This document shows positions 7,083 to 7,145 of a stretch of 7,145 bases of DNA, piece after piece. The stretch is from the NCBI GenBank assembly GCA_900553025.1, contig USBT01000049.1, positions 1 through 7,145 of the forward strand, given 5' to 3'. The position numbers and the translations under genes were made by a program. Origin of the DNA: an uncultured Eubacteriales bacterium (lineage in GTDB: Bacteria; Bacillota; Clostridia; Peptostreptococcales; Anaerovoracaceae). The notes under the pieces were generated by a model. That model worked only from the letters and a program-made list of their open reading frames with translations, had not been told where the DNA came from and ran no database searches. Numbering within the stretch: position 1 is the stretch's first letter; each line of letters begins with the position of its first letter.

Positions 7083-7145
7083 CTAATTTTTGTATTTTTA
7101 GCAGAGATGGGGTTTCACCATGTTGGCCAGGTTGGTCTCAAACTC
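7083..7145 (-). mobile_element. Fragment of primate Alu SINE (AluS-like left arm), chimeric join to human DNA
   Basis: The reverse complement of these 63 bases aligns without gaps to about positions 75-137 of the Alu left arm as I remember the consensus, with four mismatches (59 of 63). Two of them are C-to-T or G-to-A changes at consensus CpG sites, the usual decay of old genomic Alu copies. The CCTGGCCAACATGGTGAAAC-type segment fits AluS better than AluY (CCTGGCTAACACGG) or AluJ (GGGCAACATAG). On the + strand it reads as the antisense Alu (TTTTTGTATTTTTAG...GGGGTTTCACCATG). Bacteria do not carry Alu. The segment begins mid-purL and runs to the window end, so it is best read as an assembly or library chimera with human DNA, or a human read wrongly extending the contig. 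The element is cut at both ends; no target-site duplication or poly-A tail is visible. Confidence 0.95.

Noticed and set aside
7083..7145. Genuine mobile element insertion, intein or novel C-terminal domain in purL
   Set aside because: The sequence is recognisably Alu at the nucleotide level, including non-coding consensus features and CpG decay. It is at the contig edge, and primate SINEs do not move in bacteria.

Overview
The window is a dense, one-direction block of purine biosynthesis genes from an AT-rich, Firmicutes-like bacterium. Three things suggest Clostridia/Eubacteriales: strong AGGAG-type ribosome binding sites, the order purM-purN-(IMP cyclohydrolase)-(AICAR formyltransferase)-purD-purL, and the long single-chain type of PurL. 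This is inferred from family resemblance by eye and does not fix a genus.

Layout, all on the + strand: purM, 5'-truncated by the window edge (2-943); purN (937-1572); a PurO-type IMP cyclohydrolase (1569-2282); a stand-alone AICAR formyltransferase equal to the C-terminal part of PurH (2292-3476); a 79-bp gap; purD (3556-4827); and purL from 4827, cut off at the right. Genes overlap by 7, 4 and 1 bp or lie 9 bp apart, so this looks like one operon. The only gap able to hold regulatory DNA is 3477-3555. No stretch over 300 bases lacks a gene.

Together the genes cover most of the route from phosphoribosylamine to IMP: PurD (GAR), PurN (FGAR), PurL (FGAM), PurM (AIR), then the last two steps, AICAR to FAICAR and FAICAR to IMP. 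In most bacteria those last two reactions share one bifunctional PurH. Here they are two adjacent genes, and the cyclohydrolase belongs to the PurO family first known from archaea. PurF, PurE, PurC/PurK and PurB are not in the window; some probably lie upstream of purM.

The most important observation is not a new system. The last 63 bases (7083-7145) are not bacterial. They match, without gaps and with four mismatches against the consensus as I recall it, the left arm of a primate Alu element (AluS-like) in antisense orientation. The purL reading frame changes abruptly from a normal PurL sequence (ending GKPLG) into the well-known Alu-encoded peptide frame (FVFL.EMGFHHVGQ.GL). The right end is therefore most likely a chimeric join to human DNA. 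The PurL C-terminus given here is false from about residue 753. I found no undescribed biological system in the window.
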